From an uncultured Lachnospiraceae bacterium (GTDB lineage Bacteria; Bacillota_A; Clostridia; Lachnospirales; Lachnospiraceae): a stretch of DNA of 21,354 nucleotides. Of the stretch, positions 14,133 through 21,252 are shown piece by piece. The notes beneath the pieces are model-generated. The model was given only the letters and a program-made list of their open reading frames with translations, had not been told where the DNA came from and did not search any database. Made by a program: the position numbers and the translations under genes. The stretch is taken from NCBI GenBank assembly GCA_902795715.1, contig CADBME010000100.1:1-21354 (forward strand), in the 5' to 3' direction. The first letter of the stretch is position 1. Each line of letters begins with the position of its first letter.

Positions 14133-15518
14133 ATGTTTTGCAATAATTGTGGAAAGAAAATAAAGCCCGGAGCACTTAAGTGTTCCTGCGGAGCTCCGGT
14201 CGAGAAGATGGAGTACTGCGGAGGTTTCTGGGGGCTGGTGGGTAAAAACCCGAAATCCTCATCCTCTGCACCGCATCCGGAGACACTGAGCAGGAATGAG
14301 ATTGCCGAAAGAGGATACAAACCATCCCCGGAGAATGCAGAGATTAACAGCAGCAGAGAAATAAGCGGAAACTATGATTATACGGGAGAGCGGGAGGAAC
14401 GACGCAGCAGGTCATCGAAAGCAGGTATCGGACTGATTGCAGGAATCGCTCTGGCAGCTATTGTCCTTGTGGGCGGAGGCGCCTTTTTTTTGTTCAGGGG
14501 CGGAGACGACGATAAAACACAAAAAAACCTTGGCAAATCTGTAGTGGAGGAAACTTCTACAGAGCTGAATGTGGAAGAGAGTACCGAAAATGCTCAAAGC
14601 ATTCAGAGCAGCCAGGACGGAGAGACAGTAACCATTGATCAGCTGAATTACGCCAAAGATAATTATGTCATTCCCATGTTTGAGAAAATGGAAAAACAGG
14701 AAGAGAAGATTTCGGTGACATTTTATAAAAAGGCGGATGTAAAAGATCCCAATGAGGAGAACGAGACCCTCAAAGAAGCATGGACTGACTTTTCCAGGCA
14801 GACAAAGGAGGTCAGGAAAGATTTTGACCGTTTAAAAGAGGACTTCGCAAAGATATATCAGGGAGATTCGGAGAAGGATCAGGACTTTGCGAATTTCCTT
14901 GATTCCCGGGAAAAAAGCCTGCTTAAGGCAGAGATGGATATAGAGGTGCATGACAAGTTCTCCTGTATTGGAAAAACAGGGAGCGGCTATGTGTCCAAAG
15001 ATGATTCGGATGTAGTGAATGACGACGGTTGGTTATCCGATCCCTACGTTAAATATGCAGAAAAGATTTTTTCAAACTACCGAAAACTTGAGGAGTCCTG
15101 CATAAATAAGGATGCAGGATTTGCATCATGGGTATATCTGTCGCGTTTGGAAGTAATATTCTCAGACTATAATATTGCTTCCTGCAAAGAGACCCTGATG
15201 GAAGTCAGTGAGAGAGAATCTCTGGAAGAGATGGATGGGCAGGATTATCAAAATGCTGCAAAAAAAGACGGGGACTTTGATGGCAAATTAGAATTAATTG
15301 ATTTTTGCCTTAAGGATCTTGATGACTCTCCGGCTAAAAGCCATTTAAAAAATCTTGACGACTATAAGATAATAAAGAAGCTTTCGGATAAGGAGAGTTC
15401 CGATGCCGGTCAATCTTCACAGAGCACAGCTGTCGAAAAGGATGACTCATCGGCACCTCCCGCTGTTACGGAAGAGCCCGCCAATGAGGACCTTCTTAAT
15501 CCGGAGCACAGGAGATAA
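14133..15518 (+). CDS. Zinc-ribbon protein with one membrane helix and a large outside domain
   Basis: A 461-residue protein. An N-terminal zinc ribbon, CNNCGKK to KCSCGAP (C3, C6, C17, C19), is followed by a disordered segment (40-90), a basic patch EREERRSRSSK, a membrane helix at about 97-121 and the acidic RGGDDDK. This puts the ribbon in the cytosol and residues 125-461 outside. The outside part is low-complexity Ser/Glu/Gln (130-160), then a charged, probably helical domain with two or more cysteines, then a disordered Ser/Pro/Glu tail. I do not recognise the outside domain; it may be a sensor. The ATG at 14133 follows GGAGG by 5 nt and starts right at the ribbon; an ATG at 14121 is in frame but less well placed. 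Confidence 0.87.
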   Translation: MFCNNCGKKIKPGALKCSCGAPVEKMEYCGGFWGLVGKNPKSSSSAPHPETLSRNEIAERGYKPSPENAEINSSREISGNYDYTGEREERRSRSSKAGIGLIAGIALAAIVLVGGGAFFLFRGGDDDKTQKNLGKSVVEETSTELNVEESTENAQSIQSSQDGETVTIDQLNYAKDNYVIPMFEKMEKQEEKISVTFYKKADVKDPNEENETLKEAWTDFSRQTKEVRKDFDRLKEDFAKIYQGDSEKDQDFANFLDSREKSLLKAEMDIEVHDKFSCIGKTGSGYVSKDDSDVVNDDGWLSDPYVKYAEKIFSNYRKLEESCINKDAGFASWVYLSRLEVIFSDYNIASCKETLMEVSERESLEEMDGQDYQNAAKKDGDFDGKLELIDFCLKDLDDSPAKSHLKNLDDYKIIKKLSDKESSDAGQSSQSTAVEKDDSSAPPAVTEEPANEDLLNPEHRR

Positions 15519-15566
15519 GGGATCAATCATCAATAATAAAGATATCAATCAGGAGATTTTCCGAAT

Positions 15567-15601
15567 GGCAGGACAGGAACAATCGATTGGGGAGTCCTGC
15601 C
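15567..15601 (+). other. Hairpin before the VWA gene
   Basis: GGCAGGAC (15567-15574) pairs perfectly with GTCCTGCC (15594-15601); the loop contains the palindrome CAATCGATTG (15580-15589). It ends about 15 nt before the ribosome site of the VWA gene. No T run, so it is more likely an mRNA processing or stability element than a terminator. Confidence 0.45.
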
Positions 15602-15627
15602 TGGGAAGAGAGGGAAAGGAGATAGAA

Positions 15628-16314
15628 ATGGGAAGAAATTATAAAGCAAATTATGGAGTGGATCTGGTCTTTTGCATCGATGCAACCGGAAGTATGACAC
15701 CGACTCTGGACATGGTTAAAAATAATGCATTGAACTTTTATAATGATTTTCAGGCCAAGATGGCGGAGAAAAGAAAAACGGTTACGGAGCTTCGTATCCG
15801 CATCATTGCTTTCCGTGATTATTATTATGATAAAGAGAACGCTATGCTGGTGACTGACTTTTTTACACTGCCTGACCAGGCCCGGGATTTCGAGGAATGT
15901 GTACGAAGCATAAAGGCTTCCGGCGGCGGAGACGATCCGGAAGACGGTCTGGAGGCACTGGCCTTCGCTATGAAGTCCAAGTGGAACACAACCGCCACCA
16001 AGCGCCGCCATGTTATCGTTGTATGGTCAGATGATGCTACCCACAAGCTTGGATTCGGAAGCAGTGCTGCAAATTATCCCGCCAATATGGCCAAGTCCTT
16101 CGACGAGCTTACAGGCTGGTGGGGAAGCTCCCAGATGCCGGGACTTATGGATGAGCAGGCAAAACGACTTCTCATGTTTACCCCCAGCTTCCCATTCTGG
16201 ACAACGATTCGGGACAACTGGAATAATGTAATCCATTACGAGTCAGAAGCCGGAGCAGGTCTTGACAAACTGGACTACGAGCAGATTCTTAATGTTATCA
16301 GCAATTCCATCTGA
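15628..16314 (+). CDS. VWA (von Willebrand factor A) domain protein
   Basis: A 228-residue protein that is almost entirely one VWA domain, cytosolic, with no signal peptide. The metal-ion site begins FCIDATGSM (D18, T20, S22, a DxTxS version of DxSxS), with GGGDDPEDG and VVWSDDATH providing further coordinating residues. Such single VWA domains bind protein partners through the metal site. The combination VWA + PP2C + kinase occurs in the TerY-P triad, where the three are thought to work as one unit. The ATG at 15628 is chosen because AAAGGAG lies 7 nt upstream and the domain starts immediately; the open frame begins far upstream at 15403 inside the previous gene. It is unlike the VWA protein at 5072-6424, which has a DUF2201 half. 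Confidence 0.92.
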   Translation: MGRNYKANYGVDLVFCIDATGSMTPTLDMVKNNALNFYNDFQAKMAEKRKTVTELRIRIIAFRDYYYDKENAMLVTDFFTLPDQARDFEECVRSIKASGGGDDPEDGLEALAFAMKSKWNTTATKRRHVIVVWSDDATHKLGFGSSAANYPANMAKSFDELTGWWGSSQMPGLMDEQAKRLLMFTPSFPFWTTIRDNWNNVIHYESEAGAGLDKLDYEQILNVISNSI

Positions 16315-16389
16315 CGACATCCATCATCAGATACGGATTGGGACTTTTTCCTGTTTATAGGTTAATGGGGAGAAAGGAATTGAAGAGCA

Positions 16390-16404
16390 GCAAAGAATCT
16401 TTGC
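16390..16404 (+). other. Small hairpin before the PP2C gene
   Basis: GCAAAG (16390-16395) and CTTTGC (16399-16404) form a 6-bp stem with a 3-nt loop, ending about 10 nt before the ribosome site GGAAGGA (16414-16420). No T run. Confidence 0.4.
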
Positions 16405-16423
16405 AGTATCATTGGAAGGAATT

Positions 16424-17422
16424 ATGAGAAATAAAAGAAGTTTCTTTAACAAATTTGATAATTTGCTTAAGATATCCCTTCCTGTCAGGGAAGGTAAGGG
16501 GGAAGATAATTACTATTGCTGCGGACCGGACCAGGATATGGACAAGGCGGTAATTGGTGTCTTCGATGGCAGCGGGGGTCTGGGATCACGAACCCATAAA
16601 GAAATGGGAGGATACACCGAAGCCTATCTGGGATCCCGCGCACTAGCCGGAGCCCTGCACGACTGGTTTCATGCTTATCTGGACAAACCGGTTCCCAGAG
16701 ATAAGGAACTGACAGACAGTCTTTATCAGTTTTTTATGGCTGCCTTCGAAGTTCTCCGTGAGAATACCGTGGAGAATACCCGGATCAAAGGAGCTCTCGT
16801 ACGCAGCTTTCCGGCGACGGCAACAGTTGTGGTTGCGGAAAACAATCCGGAGGGAGTGCTTCTTCACATGGTGTGGGCCGGAGATTCCAGGATTTATCTA
16901 ATAGACAGCAAAGGCCTGGCCCAGGTATCCAAGGATGATGTGGAGACTACGGATGCGCTGGAGAATCTGTCCAGCGATGGTGTCATGAATAATGTAATGG
17001 CGGCAGATGGTGATTTCTATATGCATTACAGAAAACTGCTGGTTACGGAGCCGACTATTGTATTTGCCGCATCGGACGGCTGCTTCGGATATCTGCCGAC
17101 CCCCATGGAATTTGAATATGAGTTCCTTGACGCTCTTTGCCATGCAGAAACGCCTTATGAGTTTCGCAATAAGCTGGCTTCCCTCTTTAAAGATGTAGCC
17201 GGAGATGACAGTACCTTATGCAGCATGAGTTTTCTATTCGGGACTTTTAAAGAGCAAAAAAAGAAATTACAGCCCCGCCTTGATGAAGTGTTCAACCGCT
17301 ACATCAGTCCCCTGGACGAGTGCAGGCAGAAACATCCGGACCAGGAGCATGAAATTACCCGGAAAATATGGAAGGTATATCGGAGAAACTATGAGCGGAT
17401 TTGGACATCCGGAGGAGAATGA
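16424..17422 (+). CDS. PP2C-family Ser/Thr protein phosphatase
   Basis: A 332-residue cytosolic metal-dependent phosphatase. Readable motifs: VREGKGEDNYY (E27, D28), GVFDGSGG (D48, G49), MVWAGDSRIYLI (149-160), AASDGCFGY (D218) and GDDSTL (260-265). These give the usual metal-binding acidic residues. It should reverse phosphorylation by the kinases beside it. Residues after about 280 form a helical tail not typical of the minimal domain. The ATG at 16424 follows GGAAGGA by about 3 nt, slightly short; a TTG at 16412 is in frame. It overlaps the next kinase in an ATGA junction (17419-17422), so translation of the two is likely coupled and their amounts matched. Confidence 0.95.
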   Translation: MRNKRSFFNKFDNLLKISLPVREGKGEDNYYCCGPDQDMDKAVIGVFDGSGGLGSRTHKEMGGYTEAYLGSRALAGALHDWFHAYLDKPVPRDKELTDSLYQFFMAAFEVLRENTVENTRIKGALVRSFPATATVVVAENNPEGVLLHMVWAGDSRIYLIDSKGLAQVSKDDVETTDALENLSSDGVMNNVMAADGDFYMHYRKLLVTEPTIVFAASDGCFGYLPTPMEFEYEFLDALCHAETPYEFRNKLASLFKDVAGDDSTLCSMSFLFGTFKEQKKKLQPRLDEVFNRYISPLDECRQKHPDQEHEITRKIWKVYRRNYERIWTSGGE

Positions 17423-17424
17423 CT

Positions 17425-18435
17425 ATGACAGACATTATCAACGGCTACGAATTGCTGCGTGAATTTACATCGGAAAATGCCGGGTTCTGTCGGTGGACAT
17501 TTGCCAAAAAGAACGGAAAAGAATATTTTCTGAAAGAATTTGTAGATCCGATTTATCCAATGAATATTGGTGAAGGCGGCCTGACAAATGAAAGAATTAT
17601 CAATGACCGCAAATCCATTTGCCGGGACTTTGAAAATACCAAACTGCATCTTTATGAAGAAATCAATAAAATATCCGACGGAAACCTGATTCGTATTGAA
17701 GAATTCTTCCGTTACGATGCCAGATATTATATTGCCATGCCCCGGGTTCCAAATATGGGTATCAGCGTAGAGGAAATTGCATCCAGTCCCGTAGAAACAA
17801 GGATTCAGCTTTGCAGGACTCTGGCTCACAGCGTCATGAGACTTCATGACCGGGGAATAGTCCATGCGGATATCAAGCCAAGCAATGTAATCATCAAAAG
17901 GACAAGAACCGGCCGTTTTGCTGCCCAGATCATTGACTTTGACTGCAGCTTTTTCCAGATGAATCCTCCCAAAAATGAGGATGATCTTCACGGAGATCAG
18001 GTCTACCTGTCCCCGGAGGGCCTTCTCTTTATGATCGGCGAGTACGGCCTCCTGACCTGCCAGATGGATGTATTTGCTCTGGGTATCATGTTCCAAGAGT
18101 ATCTGACCGGTGAGATACCCGGTTTTAATGAGGAAGAATATGACTATCCCTGTGAAGCCCTTCTGGAAGATGATGTCCTGACTTTGTCTGACAAGCTGGA
18201 CGAGATACCGGGTATGAAGCAGCTGATTGGATGGATGCTGGAAAAAGATGCCGCCAGGAGAATCCCCATGTTAAATGTATTTGAACAATTGGGAGGGGAT
18301 CCCGATCTGAGTTTTGAAATGCTGCACAGAGGATTCGGGGAGACAGAAGAGGAAAATGAAGATCCAAATGCCGGTATTTCTTCACGACCAGGCGGCGGAG
18401 GCTTCCATGCAGCGGGAGCAGGCGATCTGCTTTGA
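17425..18435 (+). CDS. Ser/Thr protein kinase 2, divergent
   Basis: A 336-residue cytosolic kinase-fold protein. Lys37 is in YFLKEF. The catalytic loop reads HADIKPSN (147-154; HAD replaces HRD), the metal-binding motif is DFD (171-173) rather than DFG, and YLSPE replaces the APE motif. The glycine-rich loop is not recognisable; the equivalent stretch is SENAGFCRWTF. Catalytic Asp149, Lys151, Asn154 and Asp171 remain, so it is probably active, or has a narrow substrate range. The C-terminus ends GGGGFHAAGAGDLL, echoing the Gly-rich end of kinase 1. The ATG at 17425 has AGGAG 7 nt upstream; an overlapping ATG at 17419 forms ATGA with the PP2C stop. It closes the operon before the strong terminator at 18512. 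Confidence 0.93.
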   Translation: MTDIINGYELLREFTSENAGFCRWTFAKKNGKEYFLKEFVDPIYPMNIGEGGLTNERIINDRKSICRDFENTKLHLYEEINKISDGNLIRIEEFFRYDARYYIAMPRVPNMGISVEEIASSPVETRIQLCRTLAHSVMRLHDRGIVHADIKPSNVIIKRTRTGRFAAQIIDFDCSFFQMNPPKNEDDLHGDQVYLSPEGLLFMIGEYGLLTCQMDVFALGIMFQEYLTGEIPGFNEEEYDYPCEALLEDDVLTLSDKLDEIPGMKQLIGWMLEKDAARRIPMLNVFEQLGGDPDLSFEMLHRGFGETEEENEDPNAGISSRPGGGGFHAAGAGDLL

Positions 18436-18507
18436 GCAGGGGACCTTTTGCACAGATTTGACATGTATATACTTTGACTTTTCATTTTTATTGTTTAAAT
18501 GAAGGGA

Positions 18508-18536
18508 TTGAAAAACAGGACATAAGACTGTATAAT
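18508..18536 (+). promoter_or_regulatory. Promoter for serC inside the operon terminator
   Basis: TTGAAA (18508-18513), exactly 17 bp, then a perfect TATAAT (18531-18536). The -10 lies in the loop of the terminator stem at 18512-18567. Transcription would start near 18543 and run into the serC leader. Since only half of the hairpin is then transcribed, the terminator would not act on this transcript. Confidence 0.55.
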
Positions 18537-18567
18537 GGTTAACAGTCTGTCCTGTTTTCTTTTTTTG
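18512..18567 (+). terminator. Strong intrinsic terminator of the kinase operon
   Basis: AAAACAGGAC (18512-18521) pairs with GTCCTGTTTT (18549-18558), and after a 3-nt bulge AGACTGT (18525-18531) pairs with ACAGTCT (18542-18548), about 17 pairs in all with a 10-nt loop. A T run follows at 18560-18567. Confidence 0.9.
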
Positions 18568-18671
18568 GAAAACAACAATTATTATTTAAGGAAAACAGTT
18601 TGAAGGACAGAGCGATCACCATTTCAAATTTCCTGCAATGAAGACCCGGTCCTCCAGGAGACAAGGAAGGA

Positions 18672-18712
18672 TCCGGGGAACAGGAAGTGAAAAAGGTGAC
18701 GATTGTTCCGGA
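18672..18712 (+). other. Hairpin in the serC leader
   Basis: TCCGG (18672-18676) plus AACA (18679-18682) pairs with TGTTCCGGA (18704-18712), a 9-bp stem with a GG bulge. It lies 38-79 nt before the serC ATG in a leader of about 208 nt. I looked for T-box features (the conserved antiterminator element) and did not find them. Confidence 0.4.
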
Positions 18713-18750
18713 CTAATAATGAATCAACAGATCAAGGGAGGAAAATCGAG

Positions 18751-19833
18751 ATGGGTAGAGTATATAATTTTTCAGCGGGACCGGCTGTTTTGCCGGAGGA
18801 GGTACTGAAGGAAGCAGCAGCAGAGATGCTTGATTATAAAGGATGCGGTATGTCCGTAATGGAGATGAGTCATCGTTCCAAGTGGTTTGACGACATTATC
18901 AAAGAAGCGGAAAAGGATCTTCGGGACCTGATGAATATACCGGATAATTACAAGGTTCTTTTCCTTCAGGGCGGCGCCTCCCAGCAGTTTGCAGCTATAC
19001 CTATGAATCTGATGAAGAATGGTGTGGCAGATTACATCGTGACAGGCCAGTGGGCAAAAAAGGCATGGCAGGAAGCCGGGAAATACGGAAAGGCCAACAA
19101 GATCGCATCTTCCGAAGACAGAACTTTCGCCTATATTCCCGACTGCTCCGATCTTCCCATCAGTGAAGATGCCGATTATGTATATATCTGTGAAAACAAC
19201 ACGATCTATGGAACCAAATTTAAAGAACTTCCCAACACCAAAGGCAAGACTCTGGTTGCGGACGTTTCTTCCTGCTTCCTTTCCGAGCCGGTTGACGTGG
19301 AGAAGTACGGCGTGATCTACGGCGGTGTACAGAAAAATATAGGACCAGCCGGTGTGGTTATTTCCATAATACGTGAAGACCTGATTACAGATGATGTCCT
19401 GGAAGGGACACCCACCATGCTCAAATTCAAAACCCAGGCCGATAAGGACTCTCTCTATAATACACCTCCCTGCTATGGCATCTACATATGCGGCAAGGTC
19501 TTCAAATGGCTTAAAAAACAAGGCGGCCTTGAGGCAATGAAGAAGAAAAACGAGGAGAAGGCAGCTCTTCTCTATGATTTCCTGGATGAAAGCAAGATGT
19601 TCAGGGGGACTGTTGACAAGAAAGACCGCTCTCTCATGAACGTTCCTTTTGTGACAGGGGATAAAGAAATGGATGCCCGTTTTGTGGCAGAAGCAGAAGC
19701 AGCCGGCTTTGTTAATCTGAAAGGACACCGCAGCGTAGGAGGAATGCGTGCTTCTATTTATAATGCCATGCCGATCGAGGGTGTCCGCAAGCTGGTGGAA
19801 TTTATGAAAGACTTTGAAAAAAAGAATTCCTGA
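18751..19833 (+). CDS. serC: Phosphoserine aminotransferase
   Basis: A 360-residue PLP enzyme of the cytosol that converts 3-phosphohydroxypyruvate and glutamate to phosphoserine and 2-oxoglutarate, the second step of serine synthesis. Recognised by the start VYNFSAGPAVLPEEVL, GGASQQF (74-80), W101, DVSS with PLP-binding D171, the PLP lysine K195 in GGVQKNIGPAG, and the ending GHRSVGGMRASIYNAMP, all standard for SerC. Length is normal. The ATG at 18751 has GGGAGG about 9 nt upstream; earlier in-frame starts lie across the leader hairpin. serA is not in view, although it often follows serC. It is expressed from its own promoter (18508-18536). Confidence 0.97.
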   Translation: MGRVYNFSAGPAVLPEEVLKEAAAEMLDYKGCGMSVMEMSHRSKWFDDIIKEAEKDLRDLMNIPDNYKVLFLQGGASQQFAAIPMNLMKNGVADYIVTGQWAKKAWQEAGKYGKANKIASSEDRTFAYIPDCSDLPISEDADYVYICENNTIYGTKFKELPNTKGKTLVADVSSCFLSEPVDVEKYGVIYGGVQKNIGPAGVVISIIREDLITDDVLEGTPTMLKFKTQADKDSLYNTPPCYGIYICGKVFKWLKKQGGLEAMKKKNEEKAALLYDFLDESKMFRGTVDKKDRSLMNVPFVTGDKEMDARFVAEAEAAGFVNLKGHRSVGGMRASIYNAMPIEGVRKLVEFMKDFEKKNS

Positions 19834-19939
19834 TTGATCACTATTTCAGACTGTTTCAATATAGAAGGAAGACGGTATAAGGAATAATGTAAATCTTTTT
19901 ACGTGACCTTGGATAAATCTGTGCAAATTCGGAGTAGAG

Positions 19940-21166
19940 ATGGCTAAGCGTATATATAATTATGAGATATTTACACATAAGAAAGATAAGCTTTTGGCGA
20001 TCCGCAAGCAGAGAAACCGCGCCCGCCGTATGAAGATTGCCCTCTTGCTGGCGACCCTTGTACTGGTGGTTCTGGTACTCCATCTCATTAATGGCAGCCG
20101 GTGCAGGTACTATGTTTACAAGAATGTCCGTGAAGGCGAAGAAAATGTGAACGTATCTTATGAGAAATTTGCATCCGGCTACATCAAATACAGCAACAAT
20201 GGTATTGAGTATCAGAAATCACTGGGGGACTCGGAATGGAATTCGCCTGATTCCTATACCCATCCCTTTGTTGAACTGTCCGACCGGTATATTCTGTTTG
20301 GGGACAAGGGAGCGAATTCCCTGAAATTATTCGACAGGGAAGGAGAAGTCTACTCTTTCACATTGAAGTATCCCCTTGCCCAGGCATCCGTTTCGAATGG
20401 AGGCTTTATCGAGGCAGTTCTAAGAGGTGATAACGGAAACTTCATTCAGGTATACGATAAAGAGGGGGCTCTGGTCGCGGACATGAAGTCCTCGGTAGAT
20501 GAAACAGGCTATCCCCTGGCTGCGGCAATATCTCCCAATGGAAATCTGCTGGCAGTCAGCTACTACAAACTAAACGGGATGCAGTCCGGTTCCTCTCTGG
20601 TCTTCTATGATCTGCGGGGTAATGTTTCAAGGGATATCGCAGCCGGCTTTGAATACAGTGACCTGATGATTCCCAAACTGACTTTTCTTGATTCTGATTC
20701 CATGGCAGCCTTTGGAGACGGACAGGTCATACTCTATGACATAGGAAACAGGCCTGTGGAAAAGAAAAAAATAAGCTTTGATAAAACCATGGAAAGCGTT
20801 TTTACCGGTGGCAAATACTTTGGCCTCGTTCTTGACAACACGGAAGAAGAGAAGGGCGGACGCCATATCATCAAGTTATATAATAAGAACGGAAAAGAAA
20901 AACTGTCCCGGGATATCGACATGAACTACTCGCGAATCCGAATGTGGGGAAATGAAATCTATGCTTTCAATGATACGGAGTGTATGATCATGAGTACTTC
21001 GGGAAAGCTGGCCTGGCAGGGAGAGCTGGAGGGAAACACTATCGAAGCGGTAATCCCGATCAGCGGCTGGAGAACCTACAAGGTAGTATTCCGTGACAAG
21101 ACCGTCGATATGCATCTGCGCTTCTGGAATTTTGACACGGACAGCACTGTAAATGAACGTCATTAA
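19940..21166 (+). CDS. DUF5711-like membrane-anchored protein, likely beta-propeller
   Basis: A 408-residue protein with a short basic N-terminus (residues 1-31), one membrane helix at about 32-50 and a large C-terminal part that should lie outside. The outside part is made of short beta-strand repeats: FGDKGANSLKLFDREGEV, GNFIQVYDKEGALVADM, SSLVFYDLRGNV and HIIKLYNKNGKEKL follow a similar strand-turn pattern, fitting a propeller of six or seven blades, the arrangement in DUF5711 proteins of clostridia. Function is unknown. The ATG at 19940 is preceded by CGGAG at about 6 nt. It is the same strand as serC but 106 bp away, with a weak -10-like TATAAG at 19876-19881; whether they share a transcript is unclear. 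Confidence 0.85.
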   Translation: MAKRIYNYEIFTHKKDKLLAIRKQRNRARRMKIALLLATLVLVVLVLHLINGSRCRYYVYKNVREGEENVNVSYEKFASGYIKYSNNGIEYQKSLGDSEWNSPDSYTHPFVELSDRYILFGDKGANSLKLFDREGEVYSFTLKYPLAQASVSNGGFIEAVLRGDNGNFIQVYDKEGALVADMKSSVDETGYPLAAAISPNGNLLAVSYYKLNGMQSGSSLVFYDLRGNVSRDIAAGFEYSDLMIPKLTFLDSDSMAAFGDGQVILYDIGNRPVEKKKISFDKTMESVFTGGKYFGLVLDNTEEEKGGRHIIKLYNKNGKEKLSRDIDMNYSRIRMWGNEIYAFNDTECMIMSTSGKLAWQGELEGNTIEAVIPISGWRTYKVVFRDKTVDMHLRFWNFDTDSTVNERH

Positions 21167-21217
21167 AATGTCTGACGATTTGATGAAAATTCCGACGTAG
21201 ATTTTTGAAATTAATTC

Positions 21218-21246
21218 TTGACAAACAGAATATGCCGTGATAACCT
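21218..21246 (+). promoter_or_regulatory. Strong promoter at the right edge
   Basis: Consensus TTGACA (21218-21223), 17-bp spacer, TAACCT (21241-21246) with an upstream TGn extension (21238-21240). Transcription would start near 21252 and run off the window. Confidence 0.7.
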
Positions 21247-21252
21247 TAAAAA

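Noticed and set aside
17389..18096. 235-codon minus-strand frame antisense to kinase 2
   Set aside because: No ribosome site or motif; the plus strand has kinase motifs in frame.
18568..18750. T-box riboswitch in the serC leader
   Set aside because: The conserved T-box antiterminator sequence and a terminator before serC were not found.
18772..19728. 318-codon minus-strand frame antisense to serC
   Set aside because: serC is unmistakable on the plus strand; the antisense product has no known features.
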